The notes under the pieces: model-generated | What the model saw: the letters and a program-made list of their open reading frames with translations, nothing else | Database searches by the model: none | What the model was told of the DNA's origin: nothing | Program-made: the position numbers and the translations under genes | Source: Saprospiraceae bacterium | Lineage (GTDB): Bacteria > Bacteroidota > Bacteroidia > Chitinophagales > Saprospiraceae | Length of the DNA stretch: 64,000 nt | Assembly: GCA_020627535.1 (NCBI GenBank) | Contig: JAHDGU010000003.1 | Span: 186,001-250,000, forward strand | Reading direction: 5' to 3' | Part shown: piece by piece, positions 50,476-59,071 of the stretch | How the letters are laid out: each line of letters begins with the position of its first letter | Numbering within the stretch: position 1 is the first letter of the stretch

Positions 50476-50844
50476 ATGAAAAAACTCACAGCTGCTGAAG
50501 AAAGGGTCATGAGATACTATTGGCAAACTGGACCTAGTCTTGTGAGTCAGATCATCGACCTGATGCCAGATCCTAAACCGGCGCAAACGACGATATCCAC
50601 ACTCACCCGTAGTCTCGAGGCCAAGGGCTATCTCGATCATAAATCATATGGCCGCACATATGAGTACTACCCCATCATCAGCCAAGAAGAGTACAGCCAG
50701 TCGAGACTCGGCAAGATGGTCAATGAGCTTTTTCAAGATTCCCCTCACGCACTCATCTCATGTATGGTACGCAATGAGCAGATTGATATCAACGAGCTCA
50801 AGGCACTCATAAATCAGTTGGAAGCAGAAAAAGAAAAGTCATGA
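50476..50844 (+). CDS. BlaI/MecI/CopY-family repressor
   Basis: A 122-residue winged-helix repressor. The ATG at 50476 gives MKKLTAAEERVMRYYWQTGP, the family N-terminus (LTxAExxVMxxxW); a frame from 50428 would read through the operator. PKPAQTTISTLTRSLEAKGY is the recognition helix and wing, and YYPIISQEEYSQSRLGKMVN leads into the dimerisation and cleavage region. In known systems the M56 sensor triggers removal of the repressor. It overlaps the M56 gene by ATGA. No beta-lactamase gene is in the window, so the target is probably cell-envelope stress or its own operon. Confidence 0.92.
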   Translation: MKKLTAAEERVMRYYWQTGPSLVSQIIDLMPDPKPAQTTISTLTRSLEAKGYLDHKSYGRTYEYYPIISQEEYSQSRLGKMVNELFQDSPHALISCMVRNEQIDINELKALINQLEAEKEKS

Positions 50845-52115
50845 ATCATTTTTGGCAATTTCAATTGAGCCTGCTGATCCTCCTCGCTATCGCCTATATG
50901 CTCTATAGGACTGTCGTCCAAAAACAATCTAGCTGGCAAGCGCAGCGTTTATACCTCATCGGCACATCGCTAGGGATTCCACTAGTGCTGATACTCAGTC
51001 AGTGGCTCAGCAGCCTCACAGGAATCGAGACAAAAGTCAATATCTATCAACTCACTATTCCGTCCATCATTCCTGAGGTTGGCTCTGACGGTCTAGTCGT
51101 CGCTCCCTCAGCAAGAACGGGCCTAGACTTAGTGACTTGCTCACTGATATTCTATGCCGCCGGAGCGATCTACCTTCTAGCCCTACTTCTGTTACAGATG
51201 AGCAGATTTTCATCAAAATTCAAATTCTTCGCTCACTGTGAAAAGCATGGCTTGCCAGCTGCATCCTATCATACATATGTGTGGATAGATCCTCAACTTA
51301 CTTCTGAGCAGAGGGAAGTGGCTCGCTATCATGAGAATGGGCATGTGCACTATCGACATACCATCGACAAAGTGGCCATGGAGATCCTCAGAGCTCTGCT
51401 ATGGCTCAATCCATTTATTCATTTACATCGAAAAGAAATCTATAACATACATGAGTATCAAGCCGATCGCTATGCCCTTGATCAAGGCAAAAGTGATACG
51501 AAAAGCTATGCACTCTGCTTAGCCAGTATGTGCGGCTATCAGCAATCATATAGCTTGGCTCATCCATTTATTCACTCTATTCAAAATCGCATCAAAATGA
51601 TCTACAATCACGAAGACAAGAATCACATGAAATACAGTGCATGGCTACTACTGGGCATCCTATTGATATTTACGACCGCTTGGGTCATTCCGTCTGCTCA
51701 TCCAAGTCCAGCAAACGAAGAGCAAGCCACCCTCGCAGAAAGGTACTATGGGCCAATATTACAGGTCTGTCATGATGCTTCTCCAGATGACAAGTACGCC
51801 CAGCAAGAATGCACACAAAATCGAATCATAGAGTACATCTACGGAAAAATCAAGTATCCCGAGGAAGCACGTAAAAAACAAATCGAAGGACTTATCGTAG
51901 TTCAGTTTGATATCAATACAAAAGGTCAAGGACACGATGTCCGCATCGTAAAGTCTCTCGATCCTAGCTGTGATGGTGTGGCTAAGTACACCGTATCATC
52001 CATGCTCTCTGATGATGGATTCACATTCGTCCCCAGAGTGAAAGATGGTCAGCTAGTACAAGACAAATTCACTTTGCCCATTAAATTCAAGCTGGAAGGA
52101 GAGAAAAAGGAATAG
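50841..52115 (+). CDS. M56 (BlaR1-like) membrane metallopeptidase fused to a TonB C-terminal domain
   Basis: A 424-residue sensor peptidase. N-terminal helices (about residues 6-24, 40-58, 95-118) precede the gluzincin motif HENGHVHYRH (HExxH, residues 164-168) and the downstream Glu in HEYQADRYAL (about 206). A further helix near residue 275 (WLLLGILLIFTTAWVI) leads to a periplasmic part ending in a TonB-like domain (about 335-420: IKYPEEARKKQIEGLIVVQF). Instead of the penicillin-binding sensor of BlaR1, it carries TonB_C, a form seen widely in Bacteroidota. What it senses is unknown. It is translationally coupled to the repressor gene. Confidence 0.9.
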   Translation: MNHFWQFQLSLLILLAIAYMLYRTVVQKQSSWQAQRLYLIGTSLGIPLVLILSQWLSSLTGIETKVNIYQLTIPSIIPEVGSDGLVVAPSARTGLDLVTCSLIFYAAGAIYLLALLLLQMSRFSSKFKFFAHCEKHGLPAASYHTYVWIDPQLTSEQREVARYHENGHVHYRHTIDKVAMEILRALLWLNPFIHLHRKEIYNIHEYQADRYALDQGKSDTKSYALCLASMCGYQQSYSLAHPFIHSIQNRIKMIYNHEDKNHMKYSAWLLLGILLIFTTAWVIPSAHPSPANEEQATLAERYYGPILQVCHDASPDDKYAQQECTQNRIIEYIYGKIKYPEEARKKQIEGLIVVQFDINTKGQGHDVRIVKSLDPSCDGVAKYTVSSMLSDDGFTFVPRVKDGQLVQDKFTLPIKFKLEGEKKE

Positions 52116-52120
52116 CAGCT

Positions 52121-52801
52121 CTAGCCTTCCAGGAGATCGGGCCTGCGTGAGTGAGTCCGATCTTCTGCTTGTTTCTGTCGCCATTCTTCGATCTTGGCTT
52201 CATGACCAGAGAGCAATACTTCCGGGACCTTATGGCCACGCCAATCTGAAGGTCGCGTGTAGACTGGTGGAGAAAGTAAACCATCTTGGAACGAGTCGCT
52301 CAAAGCACTGGTCTCATCATTGAGCACACCAGGAATCAGTCTACCGATACTGTCTATGACTACAGCAGCGGGTAGCTCTCCTCCACTGAGCACATAATCA
52401 CCGATAGAGATCTCCTTGGTCACATACTTTTCACGGATGCGCTCATCAAGTCCTTTATAGTGCCCGGCGATGAGCATGATGTTTTTCTTAAGACTCAGTC
52501 CATTGGCCATGGCCTGAGAGTAGCGCTCGCCATCTGGGGTCATGAAGATGATCTCATCGTACTCCCTTTTGAGCGAAAGCTCCTCTATACACTGTGCCAT
52601 GGGCTCACACATCATTACCATCCCGCTACCGCCGCCATACTGATAGTCATCGATCTGATGATGCTTCCCTGTACCGTACTGTCGTAGATCAATGAGCTCG
52701 TAACTGAGGAGACCACGCTTGACTGCTCGGTCCATGATAGAGTGAGCCAGCGGACTTTCCATGAGTGCTGGCACTGCTGATATGACCGAAAAATGAATCA
52801 A
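52121..52801 (-). CDS. trmD: tRNA (guanine-N1)-methyltransferase
   Basis: Methylates G37 of tRNAs using S-adenosylmethionine. The 226-residue SPOUT protein has IDDYQYGGGSGMVMMCEPMA (residues about 50-69), MLIAGHYKGLDERIREKYV and EISIGDYVLSGGELPAAVVI (about 131-150, knot and SAM site), then DSFQDGLLSPPVYTRPSDWRG with the catalytic Asp. The only fitting start is TTG at 52801 (MIHFSVISAVPAL), which overlaps the FKBP stop as TTGA. rpsP, rimM and rplS, its usual partners, are absent. It is last in the block M20-FKBP-trmD. Confidence 0.94.
   Translation of the reverse strand: MIHFSVISAVPALMESPLAHSIMDRAVKRGLLSYELIDLRQYGTGKHHQIDDYQYGGGSGMVMMCEPMAQCIEELSLKREYDEIIFMTPDGERYSQAMANGLSLKKNIMLIAGHYKGLDERIREKYVTKEISIGDYVLSGGELPAAVVIDSIGRLIPGVLNDETSALSDSFQDGLLSPPVYTRPSDWRGHKVPEVLLSGHEAKIEEWRQKQAEDRTHSRRPDLLEG
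52569..52586 (+). repeat. Possible mini-hairpin variant with GAGC/GCTC stem
   Basis: CTTTTGAGCGAAAGCTC forms GAGC-GAAA-GCTC after a T-rich lead: same loop and layout, different outer stem pairs. It is antisense in trmD. Confidence 0.35.
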
Positions 52802-53418
52802 TCTAGGACCTCGAGCAGCTCTACATCAAAGATCAATGTACTACCTGGAGGGATCATATCCCCTGCGCCCTGTTCACCATACGCTAGATGAGATGGGATG
52901 TAGACAGTACGCTTCTCCCCTTCTTGCATGAGTTGCAAGATCTCTTGCCAGCCTTGTATCACTTGTGTGACGCCAAATGTCGTAGGAGCCTGACGCATGT
53001 AGCTGCTATCAAAGACCTTCCCATCCAGTAGCTTACCTTCATAGTGAACTTTCACTTGATCTTCCGGGCTTGGGACAGCGCCTTTCCCTTTACGCAGTAC
53101 TTCATATTGCAGTCCACTCGGTAGCTGAACTACGCCATCTTTCTTGGCATTTTCGCGCATATATGCTTCTCCTGCTTCCCGGTTTTTGGCACTTTTTTGT
53201 CCCTTGTGCTTATGCACTAGTTGGCTATAGATCTGGCCCGCTTGTTCTTGTGAGATGACGGTCTTTCCCTTGGTCCATACGTCACGGATGGCATGCATGA
53301 TAAATTCTGCATCTGCCAACTCATCAAAGCCCTTGGACTTGAGATCTTCTGCGAGTAACAGCCCGACAGCATAGCCATTGAGCTGGGTATTGGTCATATC
53401 TTTTGCGTCTTTGCTCAT
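52798..53418 (-). CDS. FKBP-type peptidyl-prolyl isomerase
   Basis: A 206-residue protein: an N-terminal helical dimerisation part (residues about 8-85, NGYAVGLLLAEDLKSKGFDE) and a C-terminal FKBP domain (about 95-205) with VKVHYEGKLLDGKVFDSSYM, VIQGWQEILQLMQEGEKRTV and GDMIPPGSTLIFDVELLEV. This is the FklB/FkpA layout. No signal peptide is present, so it acts in the cytoplasm, unlike FkpA. Its start codon directly abuts the M20 stop (TAGATG), and its stop overlaps the trmD start. Confidence 0.9.
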   Translation of the reverse strand: MSKDAKDMTNTQLNGYAVGLLLAEDLKSKGFDELADAEFIMHAIRDVWTKGKTVISQEQAGQIYSQLVHKHKGQKSAKNREAGEAYMRENAKKDGVVQLPSGLQYEVLRKGKGAVPSPEDQVKVHYEGKLLDGKVFDSSYMRQAPTTFGVTQVIQGWQEILQLMQEGEKRTVYIPSHLAYGEQGAGDMIPPGSTLIFDVELLEVLD

Positions 53419-54786
53419 CTACTTGAGTTGCTTGTAATAGTGGAAAAAATATGGTATCGTTTCGATACCCTTGTGATAATTGAAAAGCCCGTACTTCTCA
53501 TTGGGAGAGTGAATATTATCCGAGTCTAGGCCAAATCCCATGAGGACTGTCTTAGCGCTCAATATTTGCTCAAATAAGGCGACAATAGGTATACTTCCAC
53601 CGGCACGTGATGGGATGGGCTTTCGCCCAAATGTTTCATTCATCGCCATGGCAGCTGCTTTGTACTCAGCAGTGTCAGTAGGCGTCACTACTGGCTCTCC
53701 GCCATGATGTGGTTTGACGACGACCTTTGTCCCGGCAGGTGCAATAGACTCAAAGTGCTGCTGAAACAACTCGGTGATCTTGTCGCTGTTTTGATGCGGC
53801 ACAAGACGCATGGATATTTTGGCGTAAGCCTTACTCGGCAAAACAGTTTTTGCTCCTTCTCCGATATAGCCACCCCACATACCATTGACATCCAGTGTAG
53901 GTCTGATAGACGTTCTCTCAATGGTCGTATATCCTTCTTCCCCGCGAACAGAGTCGATTTCCAGATCCTCTTGATAGTCTTTGAGATCAAAGGGTGCTTC
54001 ATTCATGGCGGCTCTGTCCTCTACTGACAAAACCTCTACGTCGTCATAGAATCCAGGAATCGTGATATGTCCCCGTTCGTCCTTGAGGCTTGCGATCATT
54101 TCACACAGACTGTTGATCGGATTACTGACTGCACCACCATAGGTACCAGAGTGAAGATCTCTATTGGGTCCAGTGACCTCTACTTCTACGTAGCTCAAGC
54201 CTCGCAGTCCTACCGTGATAGAAGGTGTGTCGTTGTCTAAGATGCTTGTATCACTCACGAGGACGACATCGCACGCAAGATCCTTTGCATGCTCCTTGAG
54301 ATATCCCTCTAGATTCACGGATCCCACTTCTTCTTCTCCTTCAAAGAGAAACTTCACATTGCAAGAGAGTTCGCCGGATGCCTGCATGGCCTCAAAGGCC
54401 TTGACATGCATGTACATCTGTCCCTTGTCATCACAGGCCCCACGGGCGTAGATGTTGCCGTCTTTGATGACTGGCTCAAAGGGAGGCGATGTCCATAGCT
54501 CTAGTGGATCTGGTGGCTGGACGTCGTAGTGACCATAAACAAGTACGGTCGGTAGCATGGAGTCGATCAGCTTATGTCCAGAGACGATCGGATGCCCATC
54601 TGTCTCATGAATAGCTACACCGTCCGCACCAGCAGCAGTCAATCGACCGGCGAGCCACTCTGCCGTGCGTCGTGTATCAGCATCGTAGGCACTATCAGCG
54701 CTCACGCTCGGGATGCGCAGAAAGTCGAGAAGCTCATCGACGAAGCGCTGACCATTGTCCTTGATAAATGATTGAGTATTTTGCAT
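53419..54786 (-). CDS. M20-family dipeptidase
   Basis: A 455-residue metallodipeptidase (PepV/CNDP-like). Metal and catalytic motifs in order: VLVYGHYDVQPPDP (His about 87, Asp about 89), ARGACDDKGQMYMH (bridging Asp about 120), FLFEGEEEVGS (catalytic Glu about 154-155), LVSDTSILD (Asp about 181) and the C-terminal FGLDSDNIHSPNEKY with the last His (about 430). A lid domain with LHSGTYGGAVSNP carries a substrate His. Substrates are probably short peptides or carnosine-like dipeptides. It contains two mini-hairpin repeat copies, encoding TFGRKP and AYAKI. It leads the trmD block. Confidence 0.92.
   Translation of the reverse strand: MQNTQSFIKDNGQRFVDELLDFLRIPSVSADSAYDADTRRTAEWLAGRLTAAGADGVAIHETDGHPIVSGHKLIDSMLPTVLVYGHYDVQPPDPLELWTSPPFEPVIKDGNIYARGACDDKGQMYMHVKAFEAMQASGELSCNVKFLFEGEEEVGSVNLEGYLKEHAKDLACDVVLVSDTSILDNDTPSITVGLRGLSYVEVEVTGPNRDLHSGTYGGAVSNPINSLCEMIASLKDERGHITIPGFYDDVEVLSVEDRAAMNEAPFDLKDYQEDLEIDSVRGEEGYTTIERTSIRPTLDVNGMWGGYIGEGAKTVLPSKAYAKISMRLVPHQNSDKITELFQQHFESIAPAGTKVVVKPHHGGEPVVTPTDTAEYKAAAMAMNETFGRKPIPSRAGGSIPIVALFEQILSAKTVLMGFGLDSDNIHSPNEKYGLFNYHKGIETIPYFFHYYKQLK
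53618..53633 (-). repeat. 16-base mini-hairpin repeat with four-pair stem
   Basis: On the minus strand CATTTGGGCGAAAGCC followed by C: GGGC-GAAA-GCCC. It is sense in the M20 gene and encodes TFGRKP. Confidence 0.8.
53815..53830 (+). repeat. 16-base mini-hairpin repeat, first base changed
   Basis: TATTTTGGCGTAAGCC differs from the 19972/25613 form only at the first base. It is antisense in the M20 gene (sense AYAKI). Confidence 0.72.
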
Positions 54787-54938
54787 ATTATGAGTCCTTG
54801 TTAAGGGGATGGGTCCTTGATAAATGTACTGTAATTAGGAGCGCAATTTGAAGCTTGCATTCACCTTTCAAAGATACAAGAAGAGCGAGAGTAGCAAGAT
54901 TTGATGAAGGCCCTATGTCTCAGTGGATAGAAAAGAAA

Positions 54939-55745
54939 TTACTCAGCAAGATGGTGATATCGTACGATGATCTCCTTCAACTCTGGCCGACTACCAATCT
55001 TCTTGAGTTTGCCTTCATGGGCGTATGAGATATCACCTGTCTCTTCACTGACAATGAGCGCGATGACTTTGTTGGATTCACTTACTCCGACTGCAGCACG
55101 ATGCCTGAGGCCGTACTTCTTGCTAAGCTCATTGTTTTCGCTCACTGGCATGACCGCACTGGCAGTGTGGATTCTATCTTGAGCGATGATCACTGCCCCA
55201 TCATGTAGTGGGCTATCTTTCTGAAAGATGCTTTCAAGTAACGGCTCACTGACAGCAGCATCTACTCTGACCCCACTATTGTCAAATAAACCGACGGTCC
55301 CATCAGCACTCAGTACGATCAATGCTCCAGTCTTGGTTTTGCTCATCCTCATCAAGGCATTGACAATGGAATCGATCACAGGCTCGGCCTCTTCGAGGAG
55401 CTTTCTCTCCCTTGGGAAGAAGCGCTGGATGAAGCTATTTTGACTCTTCATGGTGGTATTCCCGACATAGAGCAAAAACCGCCTGATCTCTGGCTGAAAG
55501 ATAATGACGATGATCAATACACCAACAGACATGAATGTCCCTAAGATGGTGGTCAGCAAAGGCATCTCGAGCCATCGTACAAGCCACCATATCACATAGA
55601 GCATGGCAATACCGATGAAGATATTGAAGGCGATCCCTCCACGTAGGAGCTTGTAGATCAAATAGACCAGGTAAGAGGCAATCAGGACATCTAGGATGTC
55701 CAAGATCCCGAAGCTAAAGTCACCGATCTGGAAGATATCGTACAT
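54939..55745 (-). CDS. cdaA: Diadenylate cyclase CdaA (c-di-AMP synthase)
   Basis: Makes the second messenger c-di-AMP from two ATP. The 268-residue protein has three N-terminal transmembrane helices (about residues 12-95) and a DAC domain (about 115-265). The catalytic motifs are SPLHDGAVIIAQ (DGA at about 181-183) and KKYGLRHRAAVGVSE (RHR at about 213-215). Its start overlaps the stop of the prolyl oligopeptidase gene (TGATG). cdaR and glmM, partners in Firmicutes, are absent. c-di-AMP in this phylum is linked to envelope and osmotic balance. Confidence 0.94.
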   Translation of the reverse strand: MYDIFQIGDFSFGILDILDVLIASYLVYLIYKLLRGGIAFNIFIGIAMLYVIWWLVRWLEMPLLTTILGTFMSVGVLIIVIIFQPEIRRFLLYVGNTTMKSQNSFIQRFFPRERKLLEEAEPVIDSIVNALMRMSKTKTGALIVLSADGTVGLFDNSGVRVDAAVSEPLLESIFQKDSPLHDGAVIIAQDRIHTASAVMPVSENNELSKKYGLRHRAAVGVSESNKVIALIVSEETGDISYAHEGKLKKIGSRPELKEIIVRYHHLAE

Positions 55746-57901
55746 CAGCCCTTGACCTTGTAGGAGATATTTTCATTCATATTATAAAACATGAAAGAGT
55801 AGACGTCTGCAGCTTCATCGATGATCTTAGCTGTCGGCTTGCCTGCTCCATGTCCTGCAGACTTCTCTATACGGATCAGCACTGGGTTTTCGCCCTGTTG
55901 ATGATCTTGTAGCTCTGCAGCAAACTTGAAGCTATGTGCGGGCACGACGCGATCATCATGATCTGCTGTCATGACCATGGTAGCTGGATACTCAATGTCC
56001 TTGACATTGTGCAATGGACTATATGCCTTGAGATAGTTGAATCCATCCTCTTCTTCGCTAAGTCCATAGTCTGCCGCCCAGTATCTCCCGATCGTGAAAA
56101 GATGATAGCGAAGCATATCTAGCACTCCGACCCTAGGGATCGCTACGGCAAAAAGATCAGGACGCTGTGTCATGCAAGCTCCTACGAGCAATCCGCCATT
56201 GGAGCCACCTTCGATGGCTAGCTTCTCTGGTGATGTGTAACCATTGGCCTGAAGATACTCGGCTGCAGCGATGAAGTCGTCAAAGACATTTTGCTTGCGC
56301 TCCTTGGTGCCAGACTCATGCCACTGTGCACCAAATTCTCCTCCTCCACGGATATTGGCTACTGCATAGATCCCGCCATTTTCTAGCAGAGGCATCCGAG
56401 TGATACTAAAGGAAGGGTTGATCGATATGTCAAATCCTCCATATCCGTAAAGCAGTGTAGGCCTCTGTCCATCAAGCTCAAGGCCTTTGCGATAGGTCAG
56501 GAACATCGGCACCTTGGTGCCATCCTTACTATCATACCAGACCTGCTTGGTCTCGTACTGTGAGGGATCAAAATCGAGCTCTGGCTCCTTGAATATCTCA
56601 CTCTTACCTGTCGACATATCATATTTATAGATGGTGGCCGGCGTATTGAATGAGGTGTAGGTGTAGAAGCAAAGATCTTCTTCCTTCTTCCCTGCAAATC
56701 CACCAACTGTCCCGATTCCTGGCAACTCTACATCTCTGAGCTTCTTGCCGGCATAATCATAGATTTCAATCTTGGTACTAGCATTTTCTAGATAGCGTGC
56801 GACAAGATGACCACCGACTACGGATATCCCTTTGAGGGGATTGTCCGACTCTGGAATAATTTCCTTCCAGTTGGCCTCTGATGGTTTATTAGGATCTACG
56901 GCGATGAGGCGATTTTTGTCCGCTTGATAATTGGTCATGATATAAAAGAGACCATTGATGTGATCAATGACGAAGAAGTCCTTTTCGATCTTTTCATAAA
57001 TCGGCGTGAATGACTCATCTTGTTGACCCTGTTTACGGAAGTAGAGCGCATTGCCGCTAGTACTTTGGCGCTTACTAAGAAACATGTACTCCTCGTCCTC
57101 TGTCACAGAAGCGCCAAAGCTCTGCTCAGGATTGGCTGGATCTTCAAAGACTACTACATCCTGTGCCTGATCCGTTCCTATTTTGTGATAGTAAAGTTTT
57201 TGCCCTTTGTTTTTGCCACTGAGTGCGTCATCCTCTGTGGGCTCAGGATACCGGCCGTAGTAGAATCCGTCTTTGTAAAAAGAGAGTCCACTAAATTTGA
57301 TCCACTCGATCTTATCGGACAGAAGTTCGCCAGTCTCCAGATCCTTGACGAATGCAGTGCGCCAGTCGCTACCACCTTCTGATACAGTGTAGGCAAAGTA
57401 TCTCCCATCTTCTGAAAAAGAGATAGTGCCCAGCGATGCGGTACCATCATCACTAAACTTGTTGGGATCAAGGAATACTTGTGGATCACTCTCGAGATTG
57501 TCTTGCACATACATGACACTCTGATTTTGCAAGCCGTCATTCTTGAAGAAATAGTAGCGATCATTTTGCTTGAAAGGAACACCATACTTCTCATAGTTCC
57601 AGATGTGCTCAAGTCGGTCTCTCAGCGCATCTCTGAATGGAATCTTATCGATGTAGTCAAAGGTGACCTCATTTTGTCGATCAACCCAGTCGATTGTCTC
57701 ATCACTGTTGTCATCCTCGAGCCAGCGGAATGGATCTTCTACCACAGTACCGTGATAGTCGTCCACCACAGAATCTTTACTTGTCACTGGATAGCTCACT
57801 GCTATCGGGTCAAATTTTGTCATTGTCGGATCTGCTTCTTGACAGCTTTGAACGAGTAGGCAAGCAATGAGGCTCACCCACATTGTGAGAGAAAATTTCA
57901 T
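55745..57901 (-). CDS. Prolyl oligopeptidase (S9A), lipoprotein
   Basis: A 718-residue serine peptidase that cuts small peptides after proline. MKFSLTMWVSLIACLLVQSC ends in a lipobox Cys, so the enzyme is lipid-anchored in the envelope; the ATG at 57901 is chosen over 57931 for this reason. An N-terminal seven-bladed propeller (about residues 75-430) begins after DDYHGTVVEDPFRWLEDDNS. The catalytic domain has IEGGSNGGLLVGACMTQRPD (Ser about 568), MVMTADHDDRVVPAHSFKFA (Asp about 650) and EKSAGHGAGKP (His about 685). It is coupled to cdaA through a TGATG overlap. Confidence 0.93.
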   Translation of the reverse strand: MKFSLTMWVSLIACLLVQSCQEADPTMTKFDPIAVSYPVTSKDSVVDDYHGTVVEDPFRWLEDDNSDETIDWVDRQNEVTFDYIDKIPFRDALRDRLEHIWNYEKYGVPFKQNDRYYFFKNDGLQNQSVMYVQDNLESDPQVFLDPNKFSDDGTASLGTISFSEDGRYFAYTVSEGGSDWRTAFVKDLETGELLSDKIEWIKFSGLSFYKDGFYYGRYPEPTEDDALSGKNKGQKLYYHKIGTDQAQDVVVFEDPANPEQSFGASVTEDEEYMFLSKRQSTSGNALYFRKQGQQDESFTPIYEKIEKDFFVIDHINGLFYIMTNYQADKNRLIAVDPNKPSEANWKEIIPESDNPLKGISVVGGHLVARYLENASTKIEIYDYAGKKLRDVELPGIGTVGGFAGKKEEDLCFYTYTSFNTPATIYKYDMSTGKSEIFKEPELDFDPSQYETKQVWYDSKDGTKVPMFLTYRKGLELDGQRPTLLYGYGGFDISINPSFSITRMPLLENGGIYAVANIRGGGEFGAQWHESGTKERKQNVFDDFIAAAEYLQANGYTSPEKLAIEGGSNGGLLVGACMTQRPDLFAVAIPRVGVLDMLRYHLFTIGRYWAADYGLSEEEDGFNYLKAYSPLHNVKDIEYPATMVMTADHDDRVVPAHSFKFAAELQDHQQGENPVLIRIEKSAGHGAGKPTAKIIDEAADVYSFMFYNMNENISYKVKG

Positions 57902-58006
57902 GTCGATCATTCTTTGACTAAAGGTAATCAAGTCACTGCACTAGCCTACTTGCATCACATAGAAGTGGTCGTACTTTTGGCACCGGTGAAATTCCTATGG
58001 ACACAT

Positions 58007-59071
58007 ATGATTCTGATTCTATTTCTGAGCATATCATACTCTCAGGAATCCGCAGAGCAGTACCGATCATGGTCAGATGGAGCAAGTCTAGATGAGATCA
58101 AAGAAGTGATGTCCAGCTCATCCATCGAGTTCGCCCAAATGCAACTGGCCATTTTGGCGGAAGCCGAAAAAGAGGCGCGACTGTCCTACTTCGCTCAAAG
58201 GGACTCTGCCCATACCGAAAAAAAATCAGCTCAGCTAAGCACGAAGCGCAATAGAGAAGTCAAAGAGACAAAAGCTCTTTGGAAAGAAAAAAATCGATTG
58301 CTAACAAAAGTCAAGAAATTCTACTTGGACACCTTCTACAGTGAAAATAGTCCTACTCCCGTGCTCACAAGGAGAGCTGACAGTGGTCAAGCCAAAATGG
58401 ATACGATGCACTCGGACATCCAAGTGACTCAATCTATTGACAGCACACTACAGAACCGAGAAGCTGCGAGTCCTGTAACAAGGACGGAGCCTGTGGCGAA
58501 AGATCCAGTAGCACAAGAGTTAAAGGCAGAACTAGTCAAGCCAGATACCGTAGTAGAAAGAGCAGATGACCGAGAGCTTTCATATCAGTGGATAGAAAGG
58601 CAATGGTGCAAAACAGGTGTGACAGACTGTACAGTGGAAGAAGAAATACTACTCTACTATACTCCCAAGCTTGAAGGTCTCAATACCACAGGAGAATTTA
58701 TGGCGGTCTTCTCCGCCCTTGAGCTACGAGACGAACTCGCCACACTGAGCTTCAGAGTAGTAATGGCATCGTCGTCATTGGCTCAAGCGTATCAACTCCT
58801 ACCGGTTTCCTCAAATATCTCGGTCATGTGGCTGGATGGCAGAAGATCTAGATTTGTCTCGCTCGCTCCATCTATGCCAGTGACTGACAAGTCAGGATAT
58901 ACACAATACGTCTTTCAAGTTGCGATGAACACTAAAACGGCCAGAGCATTTGAAGAAAGATTAATCGATCAAATTGCGATCTCTTGGCCCAAGGGCCAGG
59001 AGACTTATCCCGTGCAAAACGTAGACCTCTACCAAAGACAAATCATATGTCAGAAGAATTGCAAGAAGTAA
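58007..59071 (+). CDS. Unknown secreted protein with charged central region
   Basis: A 354-residue protein of no family I recognise. The frame is open from 57914, but the ATG at 58007 starts a plausible signal peptide (MILILFLSISYSQ). Residues about 30-110 are charged and helical (coiled-coil-like), about 115-190 are low complexity, and about 205-350 look folded with a beta-rich pattern (VVMASSSLAQAYQLLPVSSN, AISWPKGQETYPV). Cysteines occur as WCKTGVTDC and ICQKNCKK. It is divergent from the oligopeptidase gene, and its last 25 bases overlap miaE in another frame. A mini-hairpin repeat encodes ILAEAE. Confidence 0.65.
   Translation: MILILFLSISYSQESAEQYRSWSDGASLDEIKEVMSSSSIEFAQMQLAILAEAEKEARLSYFAQRDSAHTEKKSAQLSTKRNREVKETKALWKEKNRLLTKVKKFYLDTFYSENSPTPVLTRRADSGQAKMDTMHSDIQVTQSIDSTLQNREAASPVTRTEPVAKDPVAQELKAELVKPDTVVERADDRELSYQWIERQWCKTGVTDCTVEEEILLYYTPKLEGLNTTGEFMAVFSALELRDELATLSFRVVMASSSLAQAYQLLPVSSNISVMWLDGRRSRFVSLAPSMPVTDKSGYTQYVFQVAMNTKTARAFEERLIDQIAISWPKGQETYPVQNVDLYQRQIICQKNCKK
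58150..58165 (+). repeat. 16-base mini-hairpin repeat, GGAA-loop form
   Basis: CATTTTGGCGGAAGCC followed by GAAAAA, sense in the unknown-protein gene. The loop GGAA is a third GNRA variant. Confidence 0.8.
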
